This document shows, piece after piece, positions 1-6,145 of a stretch of 6,639 bases of DNA (position 1 is its first letter; each line of letters begins with the position of its first letter). The notes under the pieces were generated by a model that saw only the letters and a program-made list of their open reading frames with translations, was not told where the DNA came from and did not search any database. The stretch spans positions 1-6,639 of the forward strand of contig JBIIJN010000107.1 of assembly GCA_044233745.1 (NCBI GenBank), read 5' to 3'. A program made the position numbers and the translations under genes. This stretch comes from UBA6165 sp044233745 (GTDB lineage Bacteria; Bacteroidota; Bacteroidia; Flavobacteriales_D; Crocinitomicaceae).

Positions 1-1175
1 ATATTGGCACTATCCAAATAGGCTGTACCGGGCAAATTGGCCGTTGGTCCGCTTGTAATTTGATAACTCTGAGTAGCAGCACAAGTAGTTGAAAACTGCA
101 TCGCACCTTGCGACATAATTGCTGAAGTAAATGGATCTGCATAAAAACTAGAACCCACTGCAAGAGAAATAGGCGTAACGCCTGCTGGAATGGTAACTAA
201 TATACTATCAATATTCTGTTGCGGTGTAATACAAGATGGCATTTGTCCACCAGCCCATTGCGATAAAGGTCCAACTACCAAAGGGTCTATCAACAATGGA
301 AAAACACGTTCAGGCGACATCAACCAGTTGTTTTTTAGTCGGATATGTAAGTCATATTCACCAGCGCCAAGATCTATCAAATCATAATACACAGGTTCGC
401 TTGCTTGGTTCGCATCTACGGCATATGCAGGTTCAATTCGACCAACAACATTGCCATTGATATCCAAAATCAGGAAATAAGAAACGGGTATAAGACCCCA
501 AAATGTTTCTCTCGTTTCAACTTGGGCTGTTAACTTATAATTTTTGGGAAGCACAATGCGTTCGGTGAAAACCAAATCATTGTTTCCAATGGCTGGTAAT
601 TCGTTGAAACGGTAATTGTATTTAACACCATTTTCAAACGCTAAAATTTCTTTAACATGTGCCACCGATGCGTTTGAATTGAAGTAAAACACCTGTCCAT
701 CTTGTTGCGACGCTAGATAAGTCAGATTTTCTCCCAAACATTGGGTTTGTGACCCAAAGCTCCAAGTCTGTCCATCTGTAAGGCTAAGACTAAAAGCACC
801 ATTGGTTTTTAAATAAACAGGATATTGTTGCATGGGCGCATACCAACCATCATCATTGGGCTTCATACTTGGATCAATTTTTTCCCATATGCCATTCACT
901 TTTCTGTGTATTGGCTTTTGACTATGTTCAACGCGAATGTATCCATCCTCTGTTTTATAGCTTGCTGTGAATTCCGTTCTCGCGGAAATGTCTTCGACCC
1001 AAAGCATTGATCGAAAATTTAAATCTTCAAAAGTATTTCGTTCATCTCCAAGCACTTGCAAGGGAGATTGAGCAATTGGCGTCATCGAGATTTGACTGAA
1101 TACAGGTAAATAATAAGAACCCCAAAATGAGCAAAATAGGGCTGCAAAAAATAAGGTCACGCAGTTGTTCTTCAT
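1..1175 (-). CDS. Large secreted protein, N-terminal part, WapA/RHS-like N-terminal module (3' end outside window)
   Basis: Reading the minus strand from the ATG at 1175-1173 gives 391 codons with no stop, so the gene continues past position 1. Residues 1-28 form a signal peptide (short basic start, hydrophobic FFAALF segment, cleavage probably near VFS-Q), so the product is exported. The mature part is rich in aromatic and beta-strand residues. Residues 66-300 follow an order I associate with the N-terminal module of Gram-positive WapA/RHS-type wall proteins: R-T-E-F, QKPIHRKVNGIWEKIDPSM (87-104), a strand with SLTDGQTWSFG (131-141), the repeat-like segment LILDINGNVVGRIEP (235-249), and a closing RVFPLLIDP (290-298). 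A second region begins near 300 and has two cysteines (C315, C365) that could pair. A C-terminal type IX sorting domain would be expected in this phylum but is not visible. It is divergent from the lipoprotein gene. The reading frame is certain; the family assignment is inference, and the function is unknown. Confidence 0.85.
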   Translation of the reverse strand, partial: MKNNCVTLFFAALFCSFWGSYYLPVFSQISMTPIAQSPLQVLGDERNTFEDLNFRSMLWVEDISARTEFTASYKTEDGYIRVEHSQKPIHRKVNGIWEKIDPSMKPNDDGWYAPMQQYPVYLKTNGAFSLSLTDGQTWSFGSQTQCLGENLTYLASQQDGQVFYFNSNASVAHVKEILAFENGVKYNYRFNELPAIGNNDLVFTERIVLPKNYKLTAQVETRETFWGLIPVSYFLILDINGNVVGRIEPAYAVDANQASEPVYYDLIDLGAGEYDLHIRLKNNWLMSPERVFPLLIDPLVVGPLSQWAGGQMPSCITPQQNIDSILVTIPAGVTPISLAVGSSFYADPFTSAIMSQGAMQFSTTCAATQSYQITSGPTANLPGTAYLDSAN

Positions 1176-1197
1176 TTGTTTTAGATTAAATGCCGTG

Positions 1198-1228
1198 CAA
1201 AATAAAGCGAATAATTCAAAATTCCAAA
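1198..1228 (-). promoter_or_regulatory. Candidate Bacteroidota promoter for the secreted protein gene
   Basis: On the minus strand a TTTG (1228-1225) is followed after 19 nt by TTATTTTG (1205-1198). This fits the Bacteroidota pattern of a TTTG-type -33 element and a TAnnTTTG -7 element, with one mismatch in the -7 box. The gene's ATG follows 22 nt after the box, so the leader would be short. It is a consensus match only. Confidence 0.4.
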
Positions 1229-1273
1229 TATCTTTTAAATCTTATGCAAATTACCAACGGCACAGAAATTGTC

Positions 1274-1281
1274 TAACTTCG
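1274..1281 (+). promoter_or_regulatory. Candidate -7 element for the lipoprotein-phnA pair
   Basis: TAACTTCG matches TAnnTTTG at five of the six fixed positions and lies 44 nt ahead of the ATG at 1326. No good TTTG lies at the expected upstream distance; only TTA at 1251-1253 is close. The rest of the 1176-1325 divergent gap holds AT-rich sequence and no RNA gene that I can recognise. Confidence 0.3.
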
Positions 1282-1325
1282 CAAAATCAAAAAAAATTCT
1301 ATTATTTATCATTAAATGCGCATGT

Positions 1326-2006
1326 ATGAAAACTTTGTATTTACTCCTATTCTCTACCATTTTGTTCAGTTCTTGTCACAATTACTACGTTGCACATGAT
1401 TTCAATCAACGAACAGCCAACCACAGAACAATTGCTGTTGTGCCCATGGAAATGATTTTCACTGGAACCACGCCTAGAAAATTAACTGCAGAAGATATTC
1501 TCAAAATTGAAGAAGGCGAAAGTCGTGCTTTTATGATTTCTATGTACAACGAAATTTTACGCAGCACAAGGGGTGGCAAAAAACCAATTCGTGTATCTGT
1601 TCAAAGTGTAAGTAATACCTTGAGTATACTCGAGGGTAGTGATTTTTCTATTCGAGATAGTTGGAAAATGAGTTCAATGCAATTGGCTCATCTTCTTGGT
1701 GTAGATGCCGTTGTGCAAGGTTCAATCACCAAAAAAAGATACATGAGCGATTTGGCATCATTTGGTATTGATTTGGGGACACAAATTTTAGATGTGATTA
1801 CTGGAGGTGTTGTTGGACCGAATGTACCACTTGAATCTACCCGATCAAATGATATTCGCGCGAGCTACACATTGAGTTCAGCTGGCGATGGAACAACATT
1901 GTTTTCACAAGCTTTTGAATTTGAAGCTGATTGGAACACCACGGCAGAAGAAATAATTACTTATACCAACCGCAGATTTGCACGCAACTTCCCTTACAGA
2001 AATTAA
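1326..2006 (+). CDS. Putative lipoprotein with CsgG/TolB-N-like fold, function unknown
   Basis: The product has 226 residues. I chose the ATG at 1326 because it begins a typical lipoprotein signal: MKTLYLLLFSTILFSSC, with the lipidated cysteine at C17. A TTG 57 nt upstream in frame would only add a charged extension ahead of the signal. The residues after the cysteine (HNYY) lack an acidic cluster, so I see no Bacteroidota surface-export signal, and a periplasm-facing location is more likely. The mature part has a strand TIAVVPME (35-42), helix EGESRAFMISMYNEIL (63-78), LAHLLGVDAVVQGSI (120-134), a glycine-rich hydrophobic stretch (147-167), and a closing strand pair ASYTLSSAGDGTTLFSQAFEFEADW (split around the GDGT at 187-190). 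This order resembles CsgG-type and related lipoproteins (compare GNA1162), but no family signature is decisive. The gene is followed after 2 nt by the phnA-type gene, so the two are probably cotranscribed. Confidence 0.88.
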   Translation: MKTLYLLLFSTILFSSCHNYYVAHDFNQRTANHRTIAVVPMEMIFTGTTPRKLTAEDILKIEEGESRAFMISMYNEILRSTRGGKKPIRVSVQSVSNTLSILEGSDFSIRDSWKMSSMQLAHLLGVDAVVQGSITKKRYMSDLASFGIDLGTQILDVITGGVVGPNVPLESTRSNDIRASYTLSSAGDGTTLFSQAFEFEADWNTTAEEIITYTNRRFARNFPYRN

Positions 2007-2008
2007 TA

Positions 2009-2335
2009 ATGAGTCAACACAAATGCCCTTCATGTGAGTCACCCTATGGCTACGAAATGAATGATAAGCTCGTTTGTCCCGAATGCGCTTTTGAGTGGGA
2101 ATTCAACCCCAATGAAGGCGCCTTGGTGGTGATAGATGCGAATGGAAATCGACTGGCAGATGGCGATACAGTTGTGGTTGTCAAAGACTTGCCCGTGAAA
2201 GGTGCACCAAAACCAATCAAAGCAGGCACCACAGTTAAGAGAATACGATTGGTAGAAGGCGATCACAACATCGACTGCAAAATAGATGGCTTTGGTTCCA
2301 TGGCCTTGAAGTCGGAATTCGTTAAAAAGGCTTAA
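2009..2335 (+). CDS. phnA: PhnA/YjdM family zinc-ribbon protein
   Basis: The product has 108 residues, close to the roughly 111 of E. coli YjdM (formerly PhnA). The N-terminal zinc ribbon is clear: CPSC (C6, C9) and CPEC (C23, C26), 13 residues apart. The C-terminal domain carries the family's most conserved stretch, KRIRLVEGDHNIDCKIDGFG (residues 75-94), followed by LKSEFVKK near the end, and DANGNRLADGD in the middle. The ATG at 2009 is chosen because it places the first CxxC as in the family; an upstream start at 1931 would lie inside the lipoprotein gene. Despite the old name, the family is not a phosphonoacetate hydrolase, and its role is not firmly established. No phosphonate genes are nearby. 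It starts 2 nt after the lipoprotein stop, and no Shine-Dalgarno sequence is present. Confidence 0.95.
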   Translation: MSQHKCPSCESPYGYEMNDKLVCPECAFEWEFNPNEGALVVIDANGNRLADGDTVVVVKDLPVKGAPKPIKAGTTVKRIRLVEGDHNIDCKIDGFGSMALKSEFVKKA

Positions 2336-2368
2336 GCTATAAAGATGATAAAAATCCAATTGCTTTTG

Positions 2369-2376
2369 TAACTTTG
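2369..2376 (+). promoter_or_regulatory. Candidate -7 element for the barrel-acyltransferase-TsaC cluster
   Basis: TAACTTTG is an exact match to TAnnTTTG, 35 nt ahead of the ATG at 2412, which would give a leader of roughly 25-30 nt. No clear TTTG stands at the expected -33 distance. Its position in the 76 nt gap after the phnA-type gene suggests that a new transcription unit begins here. Confidence 0.45.
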
Positions 2377-2411
2377 CGGCTGTTCGGTTTGTTTAAACAG
2401 AAAAGTTCGTC

Positions 2412-3086
2412 ATGAATACAAAGTTGTTTTGTTTGAGTTTGGCTTTTGCATTAAGCCTATTGCATGCCAGAGGTCAAGAATTTGCCAGCATGAAACATGC
2501 ATTGAAAATTGAGCTGGGACTACCAATCGCCCAAACGAATCCTGCTTTTAAGGAATTCATACAGGGCGTGGTTTATACCCACATCAACTATCAATATCGA
2601 TTTTTGGGGAATGATAAATTTAGTCCAATTGCCGGAATTGGTATTTCTTCAAATTATTTAGATGTTGCCAATTATAAAATTGTTGGTCTCAATCAGGGCG
2701 GGCTTTTTAGTTATGGTGGCAATCTCAAATTGGGTGCGGAAATCATTCACGACGACAACAAAGTGGTTGATTATCATGTGAAATTGGGTTATTTCTTAAT
2801 GGACTCGAAAAACAAGCAAGGTTTAAGCAACATTCCATTTTCCAACAAATTTCAACATTTCTTTATCGAGCCAGGCGTAAATTTTACGCTCATGATTGAT
2901 GAATATCAAGGCTTCTCTTTTAATGTTTCATACACTTTTCGCGACATGAAATTCAACGAACATCATTTGATGATTTCTGAATTGCCTGGCTATGTAAATG
3001 CGAATTTAAGAGGAATCACTGGTCATTTAAATTTCGGTTTTGGCTATACGCTTTATCTCAACAAGCAAAAGAACTCGCAAGAATAA
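2412..3086 (+). CDS. Predicted outer-membrane beta-barrel protein (small, 8-strand type)
   Basis: The product has 224 residues. Residues 1-21 form a signal peptide (MNTK, then LFCLSLAFALSLLHA, cleavage probably before QEF). The rest reads as alternating hydrophobic and polar strands, and I count about eight: near ALKIELGLPIA, VVYTHINYQYRFL, FSPIAGIGISSNYL, FSYGGNLKLGAEII, VVDYHVKLGYFLM, HFFIEPGVNFTLM, FSFNVSYTFRDM and GHLNFGFGYTLYL. The last one ends close to the C-terminus, as in barrel proteins. This fits the PorT/OmpW-like small barrels common in Bacteroidota, inserted by the BAM machinery. No substrate or partner can be named. It lies 9 nt ahead of the lipid A acyltransferase gene, so an envelope role is likely. 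Strand count and topology are my estimate and not a prediction run. Confidence 0.8.
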   Translation: MNTKLFCLSLAFALSLLHARGQEFASMKHALKIELGLPIAQTNPAFKEFIQGVVYTHINYQYRFLGNDKFSPIAGIGISSNYLDVANYKIVGLNQGGLFSYGGNLKLGAEIIHDDNKVVDYHVKLGYFLMDSKNKQGLSNIPFSNKFQHFFIEPGVNFTLMIDEYQGFSFNVSYTFRDMKFNEHHLMISELPGYVNANLRGITGHLNFGFGYTLYLNKQKNSQE

Positions 3087-3095
3087 GCGCTATAT

Positions 3096-4025
3096 ATGAA
3101 CAGGCTGCTTTTTTATCTTTTTCTTCTGCCTTTTTCTAAATTGCCGCTTGGCATTTCTTACCGTTTTGCAGATTCGTTGTATTTGCTTTTCCGCAGCGTT
3201 TGGCCTTATAGAAAAACCGTTATTGATAGAAATCTAAAACACTCATTTCCTGATAAATCAACACAGGAAATCAAACAAATTCGCAATAAGTTTTACCGCC
3301 ACCTGGCCGATTTATTGGTTGAGGGCATACGCAACTTTGGCATCGGCGCGCACGAACTCCAATCAAGAATAAAAGTGATTAATCCTGAGCTCATGCAGCA
3401 TTTGCTTGAAAAAAAGAAAAATATTTTGCTCGTTGGCGGACATTATGGCAACTGGGAATGGGTGATTACAAGTCAGGCGCTGCTCTTTAAACAACACGCC
3501 ATTGGCCTTGGAAAACCGCTAAGTTCCTCGTTTTTTGATACCAAAATCAATGCTTTACGCGGTAGATTTGGGATGGATATTGTTCATGCAAAAAACTACA
3601 AATCCTATATTTCTAAAGAATATGAGCACGGATTTGCAATGCTAACTTTGAGCGACCAATCACCAGGAGACTCATTAAAAAGTTACTGGACCGAATTTCT
3701 GAATCAGCCCACAGCTGTTTTGTTTGGTGCCGAGCAAATGGCACACGAATACGATTTAAGCGTGGTATTTTTCTCACTTCAAAAAATAGAACGCGGTCGT
3801 TACGCCATGCATCTCGAACTGATTTGTGAAAGTCCGAAAGGGCTCAATTATGGAGCAATCACAGAAAAGCACACGCAACTTTTGGAGCAAAACATCATGG
3901 CAAAACCCGAATTTTGGTTGTGGTCGCACAAGCGTTGGAAAAGAGACCTCCCTGAAAACTTAGAAGAAATCATGACGCAACACAGGGCCGCATTTGAACA
4001 AAAATATACAGCAAAAACACCATGA
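3096..4025 (+). CDS. LpxL/HtrB-family lysophospholipid/lipid A acyltransferase
   Basis: The product has 309 residues, a normal length for the family, which transfers a late acyl chain to the lipid A precursor at the inner membrane. The catalytic HX4E motif is intact: H116-YGNW-E121 inside LLVGGHYGNWE. Also present are the N-terminal hydrophobic, membrane-associated segment (MNRLLFYLFLLPFSKLPLG), NRKF/YR-type residues (N64-KFYRH-L70 region), LSDQSP (185-190) and the C-terminal WSHKRWK (276-282), all typical of Bacteroidota LpxL-like proteins. The donor and position of acylation cannot be told from the sequence. The gene starts 9 nt after the barrel gene, and its TGA overlaps the ATG of the next gene by 4 nt (ATGA), which suggests translational coupling. 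Confidence 0.94.
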   Translation: MNRLLFYLFLLPFSKLPLGISYRFADSLYLLFRSVWPYRKTVIDRNLKHSFPDKSTQEIKQIRNKFYRHLADLLVEGIRNFGIGAHELQSRIKVINPELMQHLLEKKKNILLVGGHYGNWEWVITSQALLFKQHAIGLGKPLSSSFFDTKINALRGRFGMDIVHAKNYKSYISKEYEHGFAMLTLSDQSPGDSLKSYWTEFLNQPTAVLFGAEQMAHEYDLSVVFFSLQKIERGRYAMHLELICESPKGLNYGAITEKHTQLLEQNIMAKPEFWLWSHKRWKRDLPENLEEIMTQHRAAFEQKYTAKTP

Positions 4026-4579
4026 GCAATTTTGACACTTTTGTAAAAACAATCAAATCAGGCGGTACAGTTTTGTATCTAAGCGATACGATATGGGGAT
4101 TGGGCTGTGACCCCAGCAATGAGTCGGCTGTTGAAAAAATTATCCAATTGAAAAATCGACCGACAGAAAAATCGTTTATTGTATTGACCGACCATTTTCG
4201 CTTTTTGGAAAAAATCGTCCCAGAGTTCCCTGAAGTTTGCTACGATTTGGTTGATTTGAGCACAGACCCACTCACCATTATTTATCCAAACGCCAAAGGA
4301 TTGGCCAAACAAGTAAAAGCTGACGACGGAAGTGTGGGTATTCGGGTAACCAAGGATCCCTATTGCATTTCTTATTTGAGAGCATTGAATGGCCCCTTGC
4401 TATCTACCTCTGCCAATTTGAGCGGGGAACCATTTCCGAAATCATTCAAGGATATTCATCCTTCGATAATAGCTGGGGTTGACTACATTCTTGAATGCAC
4501 GCAGGAAAGAAAAAATCCGAGACCATCGAAAGTCATCAAAATCGGGTTGGATTCACGGATTGAAATTATTCGGGGCTGA
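4022..4579 (+). CDS. tsaC: L-threonylcarbamoyladenylate synthase, TsaC/Sua5/YrdC family
   Basis: The product has 185 residues, the short TsaC-type form without the C-terminal Sua5 domain. The family enzyme makes threonylcarbamoyl-AMP from threonine, bicarbonate and ATP, the first step of the t6A37 modification of ANN-decoding tRNAs. Seen here: SDTIWGLGCDP (21-31), the KxR motif K44-N-R46, PLTIIYP (83-89), GSVGIRV (103-109), STSANLSG (128-135) containing the SxN motif S130-A-N132, and PSKVIKI (168-174). The first motif reads LSDT instead of the usual PTDT, so the usual proline is a leucine. The start overlaps the acyltransferase stop by 4 nt, and no other start is needed. The next gene downstream also matures tRNA. 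YciO-type paralogs share these motifs, so TsaC versus YciO is not fully certain. Confidence 0.93.
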   Translation: MSNFDTFVKTIKSGGTVLYLSDTIWGLGCDPSNESAVEKIIQLKNRPTEKSFIVLTDHFRFLEKIVPEFPEVCYDLVDLSTDPLTIIYPNAKGLAKQVKADDGSVGIRVTKDPYCISYLRALNGPLLSTSANLSGEPFPKSFKDIHPSIIAGVDYILECTQERKNPRPSKVIKIGLDSRIEIIRG

Positions 4580-4583
4580 TAGA

Positions 4584-4629
4584 GCTGGCTCCCGATAGTT
4601 ATCGGGAGGCTGCTGGCTATCGAGCGATA
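4584..4629. repeat. Palindromic element with flanking direct repeat
   Basis: CTCCCGATA-GT-TATCGGGAG (4589-4608) is a perfect 9-bp inverted repeat; as RNA it would more probably fold as an 8-bp stem with a 4-nt AGTT loop. A second small palindrome, TATCG-AG-CGATA, sits at 4618-4629. The heptamer GCTGGCT occurs at 4584-4590 and 4612-4618, around the first palindrome. CGATAG (4593-4598) can also pair with CTATCG (4617-4622), an alternative fold. It begins 5-10 nt after the tsaC-type stop and could act as a transcript-end hairpin, but no T-run follows, so classic intrinsic termination is not supported. I recall similar CCCGATAGxTATCGGG palindromes as frequent between genes in Bacteroidota, but I cannot verify this here. 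Confidence 0.6.
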
Positions 4630-4703
4630 CTTTGACCAAGTTTTTATCGAAAATCCTTCTACTTTCTGGACTTAAATTCCATACAGCAAGCTCAAAAAAT
4701 CCC

Positions 4704-4711
4704 TACATTTG
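4704..4711 (+). promoter_or_regulatory. Candidate -7 element for the cca-type gene
   Basis: TACATTTG is an exact match to TAnnTTTG. It ends only 9 nt before the ATG at 4721, so a start at the usual distance downstream would leave a leader of a few nucleotides. No clear -33 TTTG lies at the expected spacing. The rest of 4630-4703 is AT-rich, with nothing else that I recognise. Confidence 0.4.
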
Positions 4712-4720
4712 CCGCCGCTT

Positions 4721-6145
4721 ATGGCACAAAATTATGCATCATATCTCAAACACCCCGTTTTTAAGGTGGTGGCGCAAGTCGCACATGAAAAGGGTCTCCC
4801 CTGTTTTGTTATTGGCGGTTTTGTGCGTGACTTAATTCTAGAAAGACCCTCGAAAGACATTGATTTTGTGATAGTTGGCGATGCAATGGAATTAGCCAAA
4901 GCCGCCGCCGCTAAGTTGCGCGTAAAAAAAGTATCGCTTTTCAAGACATACGGCACGGCGCATTTCCGATATAAAGATTTGGATGTGGAATTTGTAGGTG
5001 CTCGAAAAGAATCCTATTCCCCCGATTCCAGAAAGCCCGAAGTGAGTTCAGGCACGATTCAAGATGACCAAAACCGGCGCGATTTCACCATCAATGCCTT
5101 GGCTTTAAATATGCATCCAGATTATTTTGGCGATTTGGTTGATCCCTTCAACGGCTTGAAAGATTTAGACGCAGGTATTATCAGAACGCCCTTAGATCCC
5201 GGTATTACCTACTCTGATGACCCTTTGAGAATGATGCGCGCGGTGCGTTTTGCCACACAACTCGATTTTAAAATTGAAGCGAAAAGTTTGCAGGCGCTGC
5301 TCGAAAATGCCTATCGATTGGAAATCATATCCCAAGAACGCATCATGGATGAATTGAACAAAATTATCCTGAGTAAAAAACCGTCACGTGGCTTTGAACT
5401 TCTTTTTGACACCAAATTATTGCATCAGTTTTTCCCAGAAATGGTAGCGCTTCAAGGCGTTGAAACAATCAACGGGAATACACACAAAGACAATTTCTAC
5501 CATACGCTAGAAGTACTTGATAACCTCGCCGAAAACACTGGAGATCTTTGGTTGCGCTGGGCTGCGATTATGCACGATATTGCGAAACCTCCTACCAAGC
5601 GTTACGACGAAAAAACGGGTTGGACTTTTCATGGACATGAAGACATGGGTGCACGCATGGTTCAGCGCATCTTCAAGCGATTTAAGTTGCCTTTGGACCA
5701 CAAGATGAAATATGTGCAAAAACTGGTGCGTTTACATTTGCGTCCAATTGCCTTGGCAAAAGGAACCGTAACCGATTCAGCAGTAAGGCGTTTGCTCTTT
5801 GAAGCGGGCGATGACATTGAAGAACTTATGCTTTTGTGCAATGCTGACATTACCTCAAAAAACGAGTTTAAGGTTAAGAAATTCAAGCGTAATTTTGATA
5901 TCGTTCAATCAAAATTTAAAGAACTTGAAGAAAAAGACCGCGTTCGCAATTTTCAACCGCCCATTCGTGGGGAAGAAATTATGGAGATTTTTGGACTAGG
6001 TCCTTGCGCTGAAATTGGGGAAATAAAAACCAAAATTAAAGATGCCATACTGGATGGAGAAATCCCCAATGAATATGACGCTGCTTTGACACTTATGTAT
6101 AAATTGGGAGATAACTTGGGACTCAAGCCAGCTCAAAAATCGTGA
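4721..6145 (+). CDS. cca: CCA tRNA nucleotidyltransferase (class II) with HD domain
   Basis: The product has 474 residues. The N-terminal nucleotidyltransferase head shows GGFVRD (32-37), D46-I-D48 (DIDFVIVGDA; the metal-binding carboxylates), R119-R120-D-F-T-I-N-A-L and DDPLRMMRAVRFA (166-178; the nucleotide-recognition motif usually written EDxxR, here DDxxR). It adds or repairs the 3' CCA end of tRNAs using CTP and ATP. The C-terminal half has an HD-type domain: HTLEV (261-265), H285-D286 (HDIAKP), FHGHE with H304 and H306, and VRLHLRP with H339. In some relatives this domain carries phosphohydrolase activity, which sequence alone cannot settle. The ATG at 4721 is chosen because it gives the family's MxxxY...LKHPVFK start; an in-frame TTG at 4709 overlaps the candidate -7 box. 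The last 23 bp overlap the convergent phosphoesterase gene. Confidence 0.95.
   Translation: MAQNYASYLKHPVFKVVAQVAHEKGLPCFVIGGFVRDLILERPSKDIDFVIVGDAMELAKAAAAKLRVKKVSLFKTYGTAHFRYKDLDVEFVGARKESYSPDSRKPEVSSGTIQDDQNRRDFTINALALNMHPDYFGDLVDPFNGLKDLDAGIIRTPLDPGITYSDDPLRMMRAVRFATQLDFKIEAKSLQALLENAYRLEIISQERIMDELNKIILSKKPSRGFELLFDTKLLHQFFPEMVALQGVETINGNTHKDNFYHTLEVLDNLAENTGDLWLRWAAIMHDIAKPPTKRYDEKTGWTFHGHEDMGARMVQRIFKRFKLPLDHKMKYVQKLVRLHLRPIALAKGTVTDSAVRRLLFEAGDDIEELMLLCNADITSKNEFKVKKFKRNFDIVQSKFKELEEKDRVRNFQPPIRGEEIMEIFGLGPCAEIGEIKTKIKDAILDGEIPNEYDAALTLMYKLGDNLGLKPAQKS

Noticed and set aside
190..1010. Three short plus-strand open frames in the first kilobase
   Set aside because: They lie opposite the long minus-strand frame, which has a signal peptide and coherent protein-like composition. 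They have no motifs of their own.
1269..1325. In-frame TTG start 57 nt upstream of the lipoprotein ATG
   Set aside because: It would place a charged, lysine-rich extension ahead of a complete lipoprotein signal peptide, so the ATG at 1326 is better.
1931..2008. Upstream start for the phnA-type gene
   Set aside because: It lies inside the lipoprotein gene and would shift the conserved CxxC away from its normal N-terminal position. The ATG at 2009 fits the family.
2330..2337. GCTTAAGC palindrome across the phnA-type stop
   Set aside because: It is too short, has no loop, and its central TAA is part of the stop. Such 8-bp palindromes occur by chance.
2039..2359. Minus-strand open frame opposite the phnA-type gene
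   Set aside because: It has no recognisable motif and is antisense to a well-supported gene, so it is a composition shadow.
2380..2400. CTGTT...AACAG stem ahead of the barrel gene
   Set aside because: It has a five-bp stem with an 11-nt AT-rich loop, too weak to call a regulatory structure.
4079..4312. Minus-strand open frame opposite the TsaC-type gene
   Set aside because: It shows no recognisable domain and overlaps a gene with intact catalytic motifs.
4632..4835. Plus-strand open frame spanning the gap before the cca-type gene
   Set aside because: It starts at TTG, ends inside the cca-type gene in another frame and has no motif.
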